From Terrabacter sp. Root85 (lineage in GTDB: Bacteria > Actinomycetota > Actinomycetes > Actinomycetales > Dermatophilaceae), in contig NZ_LMIW01000013.1 in assembly GCF_001429185.1 (NCBI RefSeq), positions 248,202 through 312,201 on the forward strand: a stretch of 64,000 nucleotides of DNA. Direction: 5' to 3'. Made by a program: the position numbers and the translations under genes. Below, piece by piece: positions 35,272 to 44,654 of the stretch. Numbering within the stretch: position 1 is the stretch's first letter; every line of letters begins with the position of its first letter. Below the pieces are notes generated by a model, which saw only the letters and a list, made by a program, of their open reading frames with translations, was not told the DNA's origin and searched no databases.

Positions 35272-35727
35272 TCAGTCGTGCGCGACCCCCGGCGCGAGCT
35301 CGAAGTCGGCGAAGTCGAAGCCGGGCGACACGAGGCAGCTGACGAGCGCGTCGTCATCACCCGGCACGGTGCGCTGCCAGACGTGCGCAGGGACGACCAC
35401 CTGGGCCACCTGCCCCGCCATGAGGTCGATACCGAGCACGACCAGGTCGGCACCACCGTCGGAGGCTGGCTGGGCTCCGGTGCCGCCCAGCTCGAGCACG
35501 ACCGAGCCGGTGTGAGCGAGCCACACCTCGTCGGAGGCCACCCGGTGCCAGGCGGAGGACTCGCCGGCGGGCAGGAGGAAGTGGATGAGGGTGGCGGTCG
35601 CTCGCACGCGACCGTCCGGCAGCGTCACGGTGTCGGGGGAGACCCACGTCTGCCGGAACCACCCGCCCTCCGGGTGCGGCTCGAGGTCGAGGACGTCGGC
35701 GAGGGGCGGGCGCATGCCGTCCATCAT
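35272..35727 (-). CDS. Cupin domain protein (DUF985)
   Basis: About 151 residues. The DUF985 pattern is clear: LDLEPHPEGGWFRQTWVSP, THIHFLLPAGESSAWHRV-type sequence (here ATLIHFLLPAGESSAWHRVASDEVW with metal-ligand His/Glu), and the final VSPGFDFADFELA. It is a small beta-barrel of unknown substrate. The open frame extends to ATG 35751, but GAGGGG sits just before two adjacent ATGs at 35727 and 35724, so the shorter start is preferred. It converges with comEC, 7 bp apart. Confidence 0.8.
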   Translation of the reverse strand: MMDGMRPPLADVLDLEPHPEGGWFRQTWVSPDTVTLPDGRVRATATLIHFLLPAGESSAWHRVASDEVWLAHTGSVVLELGGTGAQPASDGGADLVVLGIDLMAGQVAQVVVPAHVWQRTVPGDDDALVSCLVSPGFDFADFELAPGVAHD

Positions 35728-35760
35728 CCCGCCCCTCGCGCCGATGGTCATGGTGCCTGC

Positions 35761-36645
35761 TCAGCCGTGCTTCACCGACGGGTCGGCAGGCTTCGGCGGC
35801 CACGGGAAGAAGCCGCTCGTCCGGCGCACGTAGTCGGCGTAGTCGGGGCGGCGGTCGCCGATGTCCTTCTCGAGCAGCTTCTTGCCGGTGCCGCCGTAGA
35901 GGTTCCACACCATGACGGCCGGCGACAGGATCGTCAGCACGCCGGGCCAGGCGCTCGCCGCGACGAGGAACAGCCCGGTCCAGACGCTCGCGTCGCCGAA
36001 GTAGTTCGGGTGCCGCGTGTAGCGCCAGAGACCGGTGTCGAGCACCGTGCCCTTGTTGGCGGGGTCGTTGCGGAAGCGTGTCAGCTGGAGGTCGCCGACC
36101 GACTCGAAGAAGAAGCCGATGGCCCAGACGACGACGCCCAGCCACAGCACCCAGCCGATGCCAGCCTGGACGAACATCGCGATCTGGACCGGCAGCGAGA
36201 CGAACCACATGATGACGCCCTGCGGGAGGTAGATGTGCAGCAGTGCATAGGCGTTCGGGTTGCCGTCGGCACGCTTGAGCATCGCCTCGTAGCGCGGGTC
36301 CTCACCCTTGCCCCGTGACCTTCTGAAGATGTGCGCGGCCAGGCGAAGCCCCCACACGACCGTGAGCACCAGCGCCAGCCAGCGCCGCAGCGCGTCACCG
36401 TGGCCGCCGCTCGTCACGAACGCCGTGAGGGCGATGGCCGCGAACCCTAGCCCCCAGGTCACGTCGATGACGGCCTGCTTGCCGACGCGCAGCGCCACGG
36501 CGAACGTGATGCCGAGAACGACCACGACAGCGAGCGCCGTGAACAGCAGCGTGCGCCCGAAGGCGCCGCCGTCGAAGCCGGTGGCCTCGGCCGCCGGAGC
36601 CACGACGGGAGCGACGGACGTCCAGACTGACGTCACCGTGGTCAC
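35761..36645 (-). CDS. DUF1295 family membrane protein (steroid 5-alpha-reductase-like)
   Basis: 294 residues from GTG 36645. Six or seven hydrophobic helices, then the family signatures RSRGKGEDPRYEAM, GLWRYTRHPNYFGDASVWTGLFL and a C-terminal YADYVRRTSGFFPWPP. This is the DUF1295 family with an ICMT/steroid-reductase fold and NAD(P)H-type chemistry. GTG 36645 overlaps the stop of the upstream cyclopropane synthase gene by 4 nt; that pair is common, which suggests that it modifies or reduces lipid acyl chains made by its neighbour. The reaction has not been proven from the sequence. Confidence 0.85.
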   Translation of the reverse strand: MTTVTSVWTSVAPVVAPAAEATGFDGGAFGRTLLFTALAVVVVLGITFAVALRVGKQAVIDVTWGLGFAAIALTAFVTSGGHGDALRRWLALVLTVVWGLRLAAHIFRRSRGKGEDPRYEAMLKRADGNPNAYALLHIYLPQGVIMWFVSLPVQIAMFVQAGIGWVLWLGVVVWAIGFFFESVGDLQLTRFRNDPANKGTVLDTGLWRYTRHPNYFGDASVWTGLFLVAASAWPGVLTILSPAVMVWNLYGGTGKKLLEKDIGDRRPDYADYVRRTSGFFPWPPKPADPSVKHG

Positions 36646-37967
36646 CAAGTCCGGACGGCCGGCATACCGCTGCGGCCGTCGGCGGTCGGCTTCACGGCGA
36701 GGATCTGGTCGACGCCCATGCGGCCCTCCTCGAAGGCGAGCGCGCCACCGACGAGGTAGAGACGCCAGACGCGGCCGACCTCCTCGCCGACCATGGCCAC
36801 GACCTGGTCCCAGTTGGCCTCGAACGTGTCGTACCAGGCGTTGACGGTCCACACGTAGTGCTCGCGCAGGGCGTGCACGTCGCGGACCTCGAGACCGGCC
36901 TGCTCGATGAGGTCGACCGTCTCGCCGACCGGGCGCATGTGCATGTCGGGCGCGATGAAGGCCTCGATGAAGGGACCGCCGCCAGGGCGCGTCGTGCGCG
37001 ACATCTGCTGGATCAGCGCGCGACCGCCCGGCCGCAGCAGACGGTGGATCTGCCCCGTGAACGTCGGGTAGTTCTTCTGCCCGACGTGCTCGCCCATCTC
37101 GATCGAGGAGATGGTGTCGAAGGGGCCGTCCGGCACCTCGCGGTAGTCCTGGAGCCGGATCTCGACGCGATCCTGCAGGCCGCGCTCGCGGATCCGCTCG
37201 TCGATGAACGCCTTCTGCTCGCTCGAGATCGTCACGCCGACGACGTGGGCGCCGAACCTCTCGGCCGCGTGCAGCGAGAGGGAGCCCCAGCCGCAGCCGA
37301 TGTCGAGGTGCCGGCTGCCGGGCTCGATGCCGAGCTTGCGGCACACGAGGTCGAGCTTGTCGCGCTGCGAGTCCTCGACGGTGTATCCGGGCTCGGTGCT
37401 CGTCCAGTACCCGCACGAGTAGGCCATGTGCGGGTCGAGGATGAGCGAGTAGAACTCGTTGGAGAGGTTGTAGTGGTGCTCGATGGCGCTGCGGTCGCGG
37501 GTCTTGGTGTGCAGGCGCCCGCGGAGCCGGGCCTGCGAGACGGGCGGCTCGGGCGGCAGCCCCACGACGCCGAGGTCGAAGGCCGTCCTGATGCCGTTCT
37601 TCGCGACGGAGGCCACGGTGCCGGCCGAGGGACGGCCGCCCGCGAGCGTACGGGCCGTCGACCACACGCGACGGAAGCCGTCGAGCAGGTCACCCTCGAC
37701 GTCGAGCTCGCCCGTGACGTACGCCTGGGCGAGACCGAGCTCGCCGGGGTGGCGCACGAGGCGGCGCAGCGCCGCGGGGTCGCGCAGGACGACGGTCGGG
37801 GCGTCGGCGGGTCCGGCGACGGTGCCGTCCCACGCCTTGAGGCGCACGGGCAGCTGGCCGCCGAAGAGGGGCTCGACGACGGCCGCCAGCCGGGCGGCGA
37901 TGCCGTTCGGACGGGAGGACGCCGCGGAGGGGGCGGGAGCGTCGGGGCGGTCGTCGGTCATGGTCAT
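36642..37967 (-). CDS. Cyclopropane-fatty-acyl-phospholipid synthase family methyltransferase
   Basis: 441 residues. The N-terminal 150 residues are the CFA-specific domain (VVLRDPAALRRLVRHPGELGLAQAYVTGELDVEGDL). The methyltransferase core shows HYNLSNEFYSLILDPHMAYSCGYW, HLDIGCGWGSLSLHAAERFGAHVVGVTISSEQ, DYREV, SIEMGEHVGQKNYPTF and HYVWTVNAWYDTF. It adds a methylene or methyl group from SAM to unsaturated acyl chains of phospholipids. It could make cyclopropane or, in actinobacteria, 10-methyl fatty acids. It is first in an operon with the DUF1295 gene. Confidence 0.9.
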   Translation of the reverse strand: MTMTDDRPDAPAPSAASSRPNGIAARLAAVVEPLFGGQLPVRLKAWDGTVAGPADAPTVVLRDPAALRRLVRHPGELGLAQAYVTGELDVEGDLLDGFRRVWSTARTLAGGRPSAGTVASVAKNGIRTAFDLGVVGLPPEPPVSQARLRGRLHTKTRDRSAIEHHYNLSNEFYSLILDPHMAYSCGYWTSTEPGYTVEDSQRDKLDLVCRKLGIEPGSRHLDIGCGWGSLSLHAAERFGAHVVGVTISSEQKAFIDERIRERGLQDRVEIRLQDYREVPDGPFDTISSIEMGEHVGQKNYPTFTGQIHRLLRPGGRALIQQMSRTTRPGGGPFIEAFIAPDMHMRPVGETVDLIEQAGLEVRDVHALREHYVWTVNAWYDTFEANWDQVVAMVGEEVGRVWRLYLVGGALAFEEGRMGVDQILAVKPTADGRSGMPAVRTW

Positions 37968-38128
37968 CGGGGTGGCCTCTCGTTGGGGGTCGACTCAAGA
38001 TGATTCGGTGCCGGCCGCGCGTCGGATGGGGCGGCGCGGCGCACCGTCTTGGAGATACCCGGATCGCGCCGTCGCGTCCCGCGCCTGCCCCCGGGAGCCG
38101 TCGGTCCACGAGCAGGGCAGAACCTGGA

Positions 38129-38248
38129 GCTCGGGCCGATCGCTGTCCCGACGACGCGCCACTCGCGGGTCGAGGAGCGGTAGGTCGCCTGCGTGACGAC
38201 GACATGGTCCACGAGCTGGGTGACGGTCACCTTCGCCGTGCTCGTGCC
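38129..38248 (-). pseudogene. Possible remnant of a secreted repeat-domain protein
   Basis: Within the 449-bp gap 37968-38416, the minus strand encodes VTVTQLVDHVVVTQATYRSS and TREWRVVGTA, a stretch that resembles Ig-like or cell-wall domains of the type VTxTRAxYRTxxxEWRVxGTA. It has no plausible start, and the frame on both sides reads as low-complexity sequence. I see no other gene in this gap, on either strand. This is a weak call. Confidence 0.25.
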
Positions 38249-38416
38249 GCCCAGCACCCCAACCCAGCGGCCTGCGGAGCCAGCTGGTTCGTCGCCGTCG
38301 CTGCATGGCCGTGGCACCCTGAGTCTCCGTGGGCCCTCCGACCGTCCGGGTGCGACGAGGATCGCATGACACGCCCACGTCCGCACCGAGTTTGGTGGCG
38401 ATGGCGACCGCACCGG

Positions 38417-39940
38417 TCAGGAGGAGACCCCTACCGACCCGTCCCGTCTCGCGTCCCCGGCGGCCACCAGCCCGTCCGGACCCAGCACCGCTGCGCCCAC
38501 CCCACCGAAGTACATGTGCGGCCCTGGGAAGCGGTGCGACGGGAGTCCGCTCGCCTCGACCGCGGCCGCGATGTCGTCCGACGGCTCGTGCTCGACGCGT
38601 GGGGACCCGTCGTCCATGAACCGCACGTGCAAGCGCGGGGCGTCGATCGAGTGCTGGAGGTCGTCGCCGCGAAGAAGTCCGCGTCCGAGCACCTGCATGA
38701 GCGCCGTCGTGATCCGGTCCGCCCCGGGTGAGCCGACGGCGAGCGCGGTGCCCGAGGAGCTGCGGCCGGTGGTCGGGGCCATGTTCGAGGCGAGCCGCGT
38801 GCCGGGGGGCACAGCGTGGATGCCGAGCCGGTTGAGCTCCGGCTCGCCCAGGGCGTTGTTGAGCAGGATGCCGGTGCCGGGGATCACCATGCCGGCGCCG
38901 TATCCGCACGACATCGTGATGGCACACGCGTTCCCGTGCTCGTCCACGGCGGAGACGTGAGCGGTGGACGCCGAGGTGGGAAGCCCCGCCAGCCCGTGTC
39001 GCTCCACCGCCTCGAGGAGGGCGTGGCCGTCGGCGTCGAGGTCGAGGGACCTGTCGTGGACGGAGAGGCGGTAGGCGAGGACCCGGCGCTGGATCTCGAT
39101 GACCTCGGCCCACGTCCAGTCCTCGTGCCGCGCCAGCTGGCCGAGCATGGCCGCGAGCATCGGGCCGCCCACGGAGGGCGGCGGGTTGAGGGCGATGTGC
39201 CAGGAGCCGACGGTCCGCATCGTGGGTGCACGCACCACGGCCTCGTATGCCGTGAGGTCGGCCATCGTGATCAACCCACCGTTCGCGGCCATGTCCTCGA
39301 CGAGAACGCGCCCGACGGCGCCGGTCGTGAAGAGCGAGGCTCCTTGTGCCGCAAGTAGGTCCAAGATGTCGGCGAGGTCGACGTTGAGGGAGGTCTCGCC
39401 CGGCTCGAGCGGTCCGCCGTCGGCTCCTGTCACGAGGGCGTGGGCCTCGGGGTCGTGGCCGAAGAGCGTGTCGCGGACGATGCCGAGGTAGAGGGCGGCG
39501 GCTGCGCCGACCCGGTACCCGTCGCGACAGGTGCGGGCCGACGGCTCCACGAGCCGCCGCCACGGCACCTTCCCGAAGCGGTCCCTGGCGGCTGAGAGTG
39601 CCTGCACGGCACCGGAGTTCGCGACCGCAGCGTGTCCCGCACCGATCGTCACCCCGCCGCCGTAGTCGGTGGGGACCTGCCGAACGCCGTGGCCGAAGGC
39701 CGACCGGTCCAGTCCCCGGCCGGGCATCTCGACGTTGCCGTCGATGACGACGGGGTCGTCGCCGGCGAGCCACACGTTGACGAAGGCGCCACCCATCAGG
39801 CTGACGACCCCGGGCTCGGTGCTCATGGCCGCCAGGGACGCGGCGATTGCCGCATCGACGGCGTTTCCGCCCTCGGCTGCCACCTCGAGCCCGGCCTGCA
39901 GGGCCGCCGGACCCGGAGCGGCGAGCGCCACCCGGCTCAT
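38417..39940 (-). CDS. Gamma-glutamyltransferase family protein
   Basis: 507 residues of the GGT/Ntn-hydrolase family. N-terminal [66 protein letters not shown], then catalytic Thr in [19 protein letters not shown] and [12 protein letters not shown]; it ends in a [12 protein letters not shown] segment. No signal peptide, so unlike periplasmic GGTs it looks cytosolic. In such enzymes autocleavage before Thr frees the nucleophile. The ATG overlaps the stop of the upstream AhpD-like gene (ATGA), so the two form an operon. Substrate unproven. Confidence 0.87.
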   Translation of the reverse strand: MSRVALAAPGPAALQAGLEVAAEGGNAVDAAIAASLAAMSTEPGVVSLMGGAFVNVWLAGDDPVVIDGNVEMPGRGLDRSAFGHGVRQVPTDYGGGVTIGAGHAAVANSGAVQALSAARDRFGKVPWRRLVEPSARTCRDGYRVGAAAALYLGIVRDTLFGHDPEAHALVTGADGGPLEPGETSLNVDLADILDLLAAQGASLFTTGAVGRVLVEDMAANGGLITMADLTAYEAVVRAPTMRTVGSWHIALNPPPSVGGPMLAAMLGQLARHEDWTWAEVIEIQRRVLAYRLSVHDRSLDLDADGHALLEAVERHGLAGLPTSASTAHVSAVDEHGNACAITMSCGYGAGMVIPGTGILLNNALGEPELNRLGIHAVPPGTRLASNMAPTTGRSSSGTALAVGSPGADRITTALMQVLGRGLLRGDDLQHSIDAPRLHVRFMDDGSPRVEHEPSDDIAAAVEASGLPSHRFPGPHMYFGGVGAAVLGPDGLVAAGDARRDGSVGVSS

Positions 39941-40518
39941 GAGGTCGCTCTGCCGCTCGAGTGGTACTCCGAGTTCGGCACGAACCCCAGCGCCGTCGAC
40001 ACCCGGTTGGTGAGGTTGAACATCCCGACGACCTGGACGAGCTCGACCACCTGGTGGTCGTCGAGTCCCACGGCTCGCAGTGGGGCGAGGTCGGCCTCGG
40101 TGACATCGGCGGGATGGAGAGTCAGCTTCTCGGCGTAGGAGGCCATCGCGTACTCACGGCGGGCAAGCCCTGCCTGCCGCCAGTTCGAGGCGACGAGGTC
40201 GGCGGTCACGGGGTCTCCGGTGTGTTCCCGGAGGGCTGCGCTGTGGCTCACCTCGCAGTACGTGCACCGGTTGACGCTGCTGACGACGACGGCCAGCAGC
40301 TCGCGGTCGGCGTTGCTCAGGTGCCCCTCCTTGTTGACGAGGAGGTTGAAGTAGCCCCACCACGCGAGGAACTGTTCGCCGTTGACCGCCTGAGCGCGGA
40401 AGACGTTGGGCACGAAGCCGACGGTCTCCTGTGCTTTGTCCCAGAGGCGGCTCACGCCCTCCGGGACGTCGTCGCGCTCGGGCACGGCCAGGTACGAGAT
40501 GCGCTCGCGGTCACCCAT
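39937..40518 (-). CDS. AhpD/carboxymuconolactone-decarboxylase-like peroxidase-related protein
   Basis: 193 residues from ATG 40518. All-helical AhpD fold with the redox motif CTYCEVSH (CxxC followed by xxH) and the surrounding [25 protein letters not shown], plus [42 protein letters not shown]. This is the TIGR01926-type peroxidase-related group. It may reduce peroxides with a thiol partner. Its last codons overlap the start of the gamma-glutamyltransferase gene; glutathione-like or mycothiol chemistry would link them, but that is inference. Confidence 0.83.
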   Translation of the reverse strand: MGDRERISYLAVPERDDVPEGVSRLWDKAQETVGFVPNVFRAQAVNGEQFLAWWGYFNLLVNKEGHLSNADRELLAVVVSSVNRCTYCEVSHSAALREHTGDPVTADLVASNWRQAGLARREYAMASYAEKLTLHPADVTEADLAPLRAVGLDDHQVVELVQVVGMFNLTNRVSTALGFVPNSEYHSSGRATS

Positions 40519-40584
40519 GAGGCCCACCGTATGCCGCGTGGGGGCCGAGCGCCCGTGGCGCGCCCTCACGCGGCGACCCAGCCG

Positions 40585-41532
40585 TCAGGTCTTGGCGCCG
40601 ACGAGCTCGGCGGTGGAGGCCTTCGGGTCGGCGCCGGCCGCCTCGCACAGTGCGTCGAGGGCAGCGGCGACGGCAGGCACGCGCTGCAGGTCGGGAGTCG
40701 TCACGGCGAGGATCTGGCGGCGCGACGCAGGGGAGAGCGGCAGGGTCGCGACGTCGTCGTGCTTGGCGGCGTTGAGGATGAGGTCCGGCACGAGGGCCAC
40801 GCCCAGCCCGGCCGTGACGAGCCCGAGCTGGGCGACGTAGTCCTCGGTCTCGAACGCCACGTTGGGCCGGAAGCCGGCGGTGTCGGCGAGCGACAGGAGG
40901 TGGCCCCGACAGCGGGGGCAGCCGGCGATCCACTCCTCGCCCGAGAAGTCGGCGAGCGAGGCGGCCGCGTCGCCCGCGTGCGGGTGCGTGCCGGGGACGA
41001 CAAGACGCACCTCGTCGTCCATGAGCCGGCGGGTCACGAGGAGCGAGAGGTCCTCCTCGAGCTCACCGAGGTCGCCACCCTCGTAGGCGAAGGCGACCGC
41101 GACGTCGCAGTCGCCGTTGCGCAGGGCAGCGAGCGACTCGGGCGGCTCGGCCTCGGTGAAGGTGACGGTGATGTCGGGGTGGCGGGCCTTGAGGATGGCG
41201 AGCGTCCGGGGCACGAGCGTGGCCGACGAGCTGGGGAAGGCCTGGAGGCGGACCCGTCCGGCGCGCAGGCCGGCGATCGCGGTGATCTCCTCCTCGGCCG
41301 CGTCGAGGGCGGCGAGGACACCGACGGCGTGGCGGGCGAGCACCTGACCGGCCTCGGTGAGGCGGACCTGGCGCCCGTAGCGCTCGACGAGGACGGTCCC
41401 GGTGCGCTGCTCGAGTCGGCGGACCATCTGCGAGATGGCCGGTTGGGTGAAGCCCAGCGCGTTGGCAGCGCTCGTGAAGCTTCCCTCGTCGGCAATGGCC
41501 TTCATGACCCGCAGGCCGGCAGCATCGATCAT
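40585..41532 (-). CDS. LysR family transcriptional regulator
   Basis: 315 residues from ATG 41532. N-terminal winged helix-turn-helix (LRVMKAIADEGSFTSAANALGFTQPAISQMVRRLEQRTGTVLVERYGRQVRLTEAG in parts), then the periplasmic-binding-like effector domain (VRLQAFPSSSATLVPRTLAILKARHPDI). The start is 6 nt after a consensus TATGAT on the minus strand, so the mRNA is leaderless. A 17-bp palindrome overlaps that promoter, which suggests autoregulation. It faces the sirtuin gene, 84 bp away, which is a natural candidate target. Confidence 0.9.
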   Translation of the reverse strand: MIDAAGLRVMKAIADEGSFTSAANALGFTQPAISQMVRRLEQRTGTVLVERYGRQVRLTEAGQVLARHAVGVLAALDAAEEEITAIAGLRAGRVRLQAFPSSSATLVPRTLAILKARHPDITVTFTEAEPPESLAALRNGDCDVAVAFAYEGGDLGELEEDLSLLVTRRLMDDEVRLVVPGTHPHAGDAAASLADFSGEEWIAGCPRCRGHLLSLADTAGFRPNVAFETEDYVAQLGLVTAGLGVALVPDLILNAAKHDDVATLPLSPASRRQILAVTTPDLQRVPAVAAALDALCEAAGADPKASTAELVGAKT

Positions 41533-41538
41533 GTCCTC

Positions 41539-41544
41539 ATCATA
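41539..41544 (-). promoter_or_regulatory. -10 hexamer TATGAT of the LysR gene
   Basis: A consensus-like TATGAT on the minus strand, 6 nt before ATG 41532 (leaderless). It overlaps the LysR-box palindrome by four bases. Confidence 0.6.
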
Positions 41545-41557
41545 ACCGATGATTATG
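41541..41557. promoter_or_regulatory. Candidate LysR operator (CATAA-N7-TTATG)
   Basis: CATAA (41541-41545) and TTATG (41553-41557) form an inverted repeat, of the T-N11-A type. It lies in the 84-bp region shared by the divergent LysR and sirtuin genes and overlaps the LysR -10 hexamer. It is one of very few AT-rich spots in the window. Confidence 0.55.
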
Positions 41558-41604
41558 GAATCCTGCTGTATCCAGTCGGTCGAGCATGGTGCCGGAGCGG
41601 CACG

Positions 41605-41610
41605 TAGGCT
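41605..41610 (+). promoter_or_regulatory. -10 hexamer TAGGCT for the leaderless sirtuin gene
   Basis: TAGGCT ends 6 nt before GTG 41617, supporting this start for the sirtuin gene. Confidence 0.5.
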
Positions 41611-41616
41611 TGCCGG

Positions 41617-42579
41617 GTGCAGCAGCCGAACGGCATACCACCGCAGTCGACGGCCGCCGCGGTCACCCCGGCGACGACCCGGCTCTCCACCTCGCGCACC
41701 CTGCCGCTCCAGACGCACGACCTCGGCACCTTCGACGACCTCGTCGGCCTCGTCAGTGGCGGCGGCGTCGTCGTGCTCTCGGGTGCGGGGCTCTCGACCG
41801 AGTCGGGCATCCCCGACTACCGCGGGCCCGACGGGACCCGTCGGGTCGAGCCGATGACGTACGGGGAGTTCGCGGGGTCGAGCGAGGCCCGTCGGCGCTA
41901 CTGGGCTCGCAGCTACATCGGCTGGCAGCGCTTCAACGCCGCCGCGCCCAACGAGGGGCACCGCGTCGTCACCGACCTGCAACGTGCGGGCTACGTCGGG
42001 CCGATCATCACCCAGAACGTCGACGGCCTGCACCAGGTCTCGGGCGCGACGGACGTCATCGAGCTGCACGGGTCCCTCGACCGCGCCGTCTGTCTCACGT
42101 GCGGCGAGTACACCTCGCGAATCGGCCTGCACGAGAGGATGACCGAGGCCAACCCCGGCTTCATGGACCGCTTCGAGGAGGCGGCGCACGTGGTGGGCTC
42201 GCAGTGGGGTGAGCAGGTGCGGCCCGACGGTGACATCGTGCTCGCCGACGCGCTCGTCGAGTCCTTCCACGCCCCGCGCTGCCTCGTCTGCGGCCACGAC
42301 ACCGTCAAGCCCGACGTCGTCTTCTTCGGCGAGTCGGTGCCCAAGGCCGTCGTCGAGCAGTGCTTCTCCCTCGTTGAGAGTGCCGGCGCCGTCCTCGTGC
42401 TCGGGTCGTCGCTGTCGGTCATGAGTGGCTACCGCTTCGTCCGTCGCGCGCACCAGCGCGACGTGCCCGTCGCGATCGTCACGCGGTCGGCGACGCGCGG
42501 CGACGCCGAGGCGACGCTGCGCCTCCACGCACCTCTCGGCCCGACGCTGACGGAGCTGCGCGATGCCCTCGGGCACTGA
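41617..42579 (+). CDS. NAD-dependent protein deacylase (sirtuin, Sir2 family)
   Basis: 320 residues. NAD-binding motifs GAGLSTESGIPDYRGPDGT, TQNVDGLHQVSGATDVIELHGSLDRAVCLTCGEYT (catalytic His in ELHGS) and VLGSSLSVMSGYRFV. Two Cys pairs (CLTC and CLVC), about 75 residues apart, form the zinc site; the spacer is longer than usual. It removes acyl groups from lysines with NAD as co-substrate. It is divergent from the LysR regulator, and its 3' end overlaps the phosphotransferase gene by 17 bp. Confidence 0.9.
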   Translation: MQQPNGIPPQSTAAAVTPATTRLSTSRTLPLQTHDLGTFDDLVGLVSGGGVVVLSGAGLSTESGIPDYRGPDGTRRVEPMTYGEFAGSSEARRRYWARSYIGWQRFNAAAPNEGHRVVTDLQRAGYVGPIITQNVDGLHQVSGATDVIELHGSLDRAVCLTCGEYTSRIGLHERMTEANPGFMDRFEEAAHVVGSQWGEQVRPDGDIVLADALVESFHAPRCLVCGHDTVKPDVVFFGESVPKAVVEQCFSLVESAGAVLVLGSSLSVMSGYRFVRRAHQRDVPVAIVTRSATRGDAEATLRLHAPLGPTLTELRDALGH

Positions 42580-43606
42580 ACTGCCTTGGTATGCCGCCCT
42601 CCCGGAGTCCGGTGACGGCCCGTCGGTCCGCTGGACGTCCGGTGCGTTCGAGGCCGAGCTGCGCGAGTGGGTCGGTGGAGTCCTGGGCGGTCTCGGCACC
42701 GACCTCGTGTCGCTCGACGCGGTGCACCAGCGCCCCTGGTCGACGGTGTGGCGCGGTGTCGCATCCGACGGCGCCACCTACTGGGCCAAGCAGAACTGCC
42801 CGCACCAGTCGTTCGAGGCGGCCCTGCTCGTCGTGCTCGACCGCCTGTCGCCGCACCGGGTCGTCCCGGTCGCCGCGGCCGACGTCGAGCGTGGCCTGCA
42901 CCTCGTGCCCGACCAGGGGCCGGTCTTTTCTCTGACGGTCGCGGACGACGACGTCGACGCCTGGTGCCGGGTCGCCGCCGAGGCGATGCACCTCCAGCGC
43001 GAGCTCGTCGGCCACGAGGCGGACCTCCTCGGCGCGGGCATCACGGCCCTGCCTCCGGCCGAGTCGGCGGCCTACGTCGAGGCGAGGGTCGCGTCCCTGA
43101 CGGCCCTGGCCCCGGACGACCCGCGCCGCATGGCCGACGACGTCGCGCACCGGTTGCGTGCGCTGCTGCCGGCGGTCACGGCGTGGGCCGACGACGTGGG
43201 GGGTCTCGGCCTGCGGGAGAGCCTCGTGCACAACGACCTCCACGCCAGCAACGTCTTCGCGACGGCGCACGGGATGCGCTTCTTCGACTTCGGTGATGCC
43301 GTGCTCGCGCACCCGCTGTCCGCGCTCTTCGTCCCGCTCAACGTGCTGCTCCACCGCTTCGGCGCCACCCCGGACGACCGTCGGCTGAGGCGGGTGGCGG
43401 ACGCCGCGCTCGAGGTCTGGGGCGACGTCGTCCCGGTCGCTGCACTGCGCTCGGCCCTGCCGTCCGCGCTGCGGCTCGGGCGGCTCGGGCGCGCCGAGTC
43501 GTGGCTCCGGGTCACCGCGACCCTGACGCCGGAGGAGGCGGTCGAGCACGGCGACGCCGGCACGTGGTGGCTCGGCGCTCTCGGTGACGAGCCGCCGCTG
43601 TCCTGA
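42563..43606 (+). CDS. Aminoglycoside-phosphotransferase-like kinase
   Basis: 347 residues of the APH/choline kinase fold. Seen are the ATP-lid Lys region (TYWAKQNCPHQSFEAALLVVLDRL), the catalytic loop LVHNDLHASNVF (Asp in HNDLHASN) and the DFG-equivalent FFDFGDAVL. The N-terminal 35 residues are an extension. It phosphorylates a small molecule; nothing shows that it is a resistance enzyme. ATG 42563 overlaps the sirtuin 3' end by 17 bp, so the genes are co-transcribed. Confidence 0.82.
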   Translation: MPSGTELPWYAALPESGDGPSVRWTSGAFEAELREWVGGVLGGLGTDLVSLDAVHQRPWSTVWRGVASDGATYWAKQNCPHQSFEAALLVVLDRLSPHRVVPVAAADVERGLHLVPDQGPVFSLTVADDDVDAWCRVAAEAMHLQRELVGHEADLLGAGITALPPAESAAYVEARVASLTALAPDDPRRMADDVAHRLRALLPAVTAWADDVGGLGLRESLVHNDLHASNVFATAHGMRFFDFGDAVLAHPLSALFVPLNVLLHRFGATPDDRRLRRVADAALEVWGDVVPVAALRSALPSALRLGRLGRAESWLRVTATLTPEEAVEHGDAGTWWLGALGDEPPLS

Positions 43607-43609
43607 AGG

Positions 43610-44521
43610 CTATTCGGCCACGGACCGAGCCGAACGTGCCTCAGCGCCATCGGCCTCGCGCAGGTCCCACAGCTCCTTGGTCTGCACGCCCCAGTAGGCG
43701 GCGAAGAGCACGATGATGATGACCTCGGCGATGAGGATCAGGTGGTCGAAGCCGCGCACCGTCAGGGCCGCCAGCACCGTCGCCCCCAGGGCGACGGCCA
43801 GGGCGACCGCGATCGCGATGTAGATGCGCTTGTAGACCGTTCCGCTCGCGCCGGTGCCACCGGCGGTGCCCTGGTGGCGCTCCTCGGCGCGCAGCGCGCT
43901 GAAGACCATGACGGCGATCACCCCGGCCACCATGGTGCCCGCGGCGATGCCGTGGCTCAGTGCGATGAACCGGTCGCGCAGCACGAGGAAGAGGGTGAGC
44001 TCCGCGAGCAGCACCAGACCGCAGACGGCCGAGACGACCACCGAGCGCACCGTGGGCCGGTCGGACGGGTCGCGCGTCATCGCGCCGCGCTTGAGCCAGG
44101 CGGCCACCAGGGCCGCGAGGACGGCGACGGCGACGAGGGACCAGATGTTGTTGCGCACGGCCGTGGCGATCTCGGCCGGGGTCTGGGTGTACGCGTTCGG
44201 CCCGCACCGCCCGTCCGGCACCGTCGGGACCATGGCGACGACGAAGGCCATGAAGCCCGAGAAGTTGAGCAGCACGTCCTCCTCGGGCGAGTGCCCCTTG
44301 TAGGCGATGAGGCTGGCCCCGAGCGCGCACAGCGAGCCGACGAAGACGGTCCGCGCCGGCGTGTAGTAGTACGCGCTGATCGAGCCGAGCCAGCACGAGT
44401 GGTCGGTCTCCCACCACCACTGGTAGCCGACCGAGAGGAGCAGCATGAGGAGCAGGGCGATCATCGCGCCGCGCAGGTAGCGGTAGGTGAAGACGACGTC
44501 GCGGGTGCGGCCGGGTGCCAT
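43610..44521 (-). CDS. Multi-spanning membrane protein of unknown function
   Basis: 303 residues from ATG 44521 (GAAGGAGA ribosome site 7-8 nt upstream, so preferred over the ATG at 44545). Seven or eight hydrophobic helices. Notable conserved-looking segments are the SISAYYYTPARTVFVGSLCALGASLIAYKGHS loop, PDGRCGPNAYTQTP and the final AYWGVQTKELWDL. The style recalls DUF998-like membrane proteins. It converges with the phosphotransferase gene, 3 bp apart. No function can be assigned. Confidence 0.75.
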   Translation of the reverse strand: MAPGRTRDVVFTYRYLRGAMIALLLMLLLSVGYQWWWETDHSCWLGSISAYYYTPARTVFVGSLCALGASLIAYKGHSPEEDVLLNFSGFMAFVVAMVPTVPDGRCGPNAYTQTPAEIATAVRNNIWSLVAVAVLAALVAAWLKRGAMTRDPSDRPTVRSVVVSAVCGLVLLAELTLFLVLRDRFIALSHGIAAGTMVAGVIAVMVFSALRAEERHQGTAGGTGASGTVYKRIYIAIAVALAVALGATVLAALTVRGFDHLILIAEVIIIVLFAAYWGVQTKELWDLREADGAEARSARSVAE

Positions 44522-44654
44522 GGCGGTCTCCTTCGCAGGACTCACGAGTCAGAGTCTCGCGCCGTCGCGTCCGATACGCCTCCCGGACGCGACGATGCCG
44601 CCGGCGCGGAGGGCGCCGACGGCATACGTCGTCGGGTGGGGGAGCGGGGCGACG

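Noticed and set aside
38000..38731. Plus-strand open frame of 243 codons before and within ggt
   Set aside because: Its second half is antisense to the clear gamma-glutamyltransferase frame, and its first half has no recognisable protein pattern.
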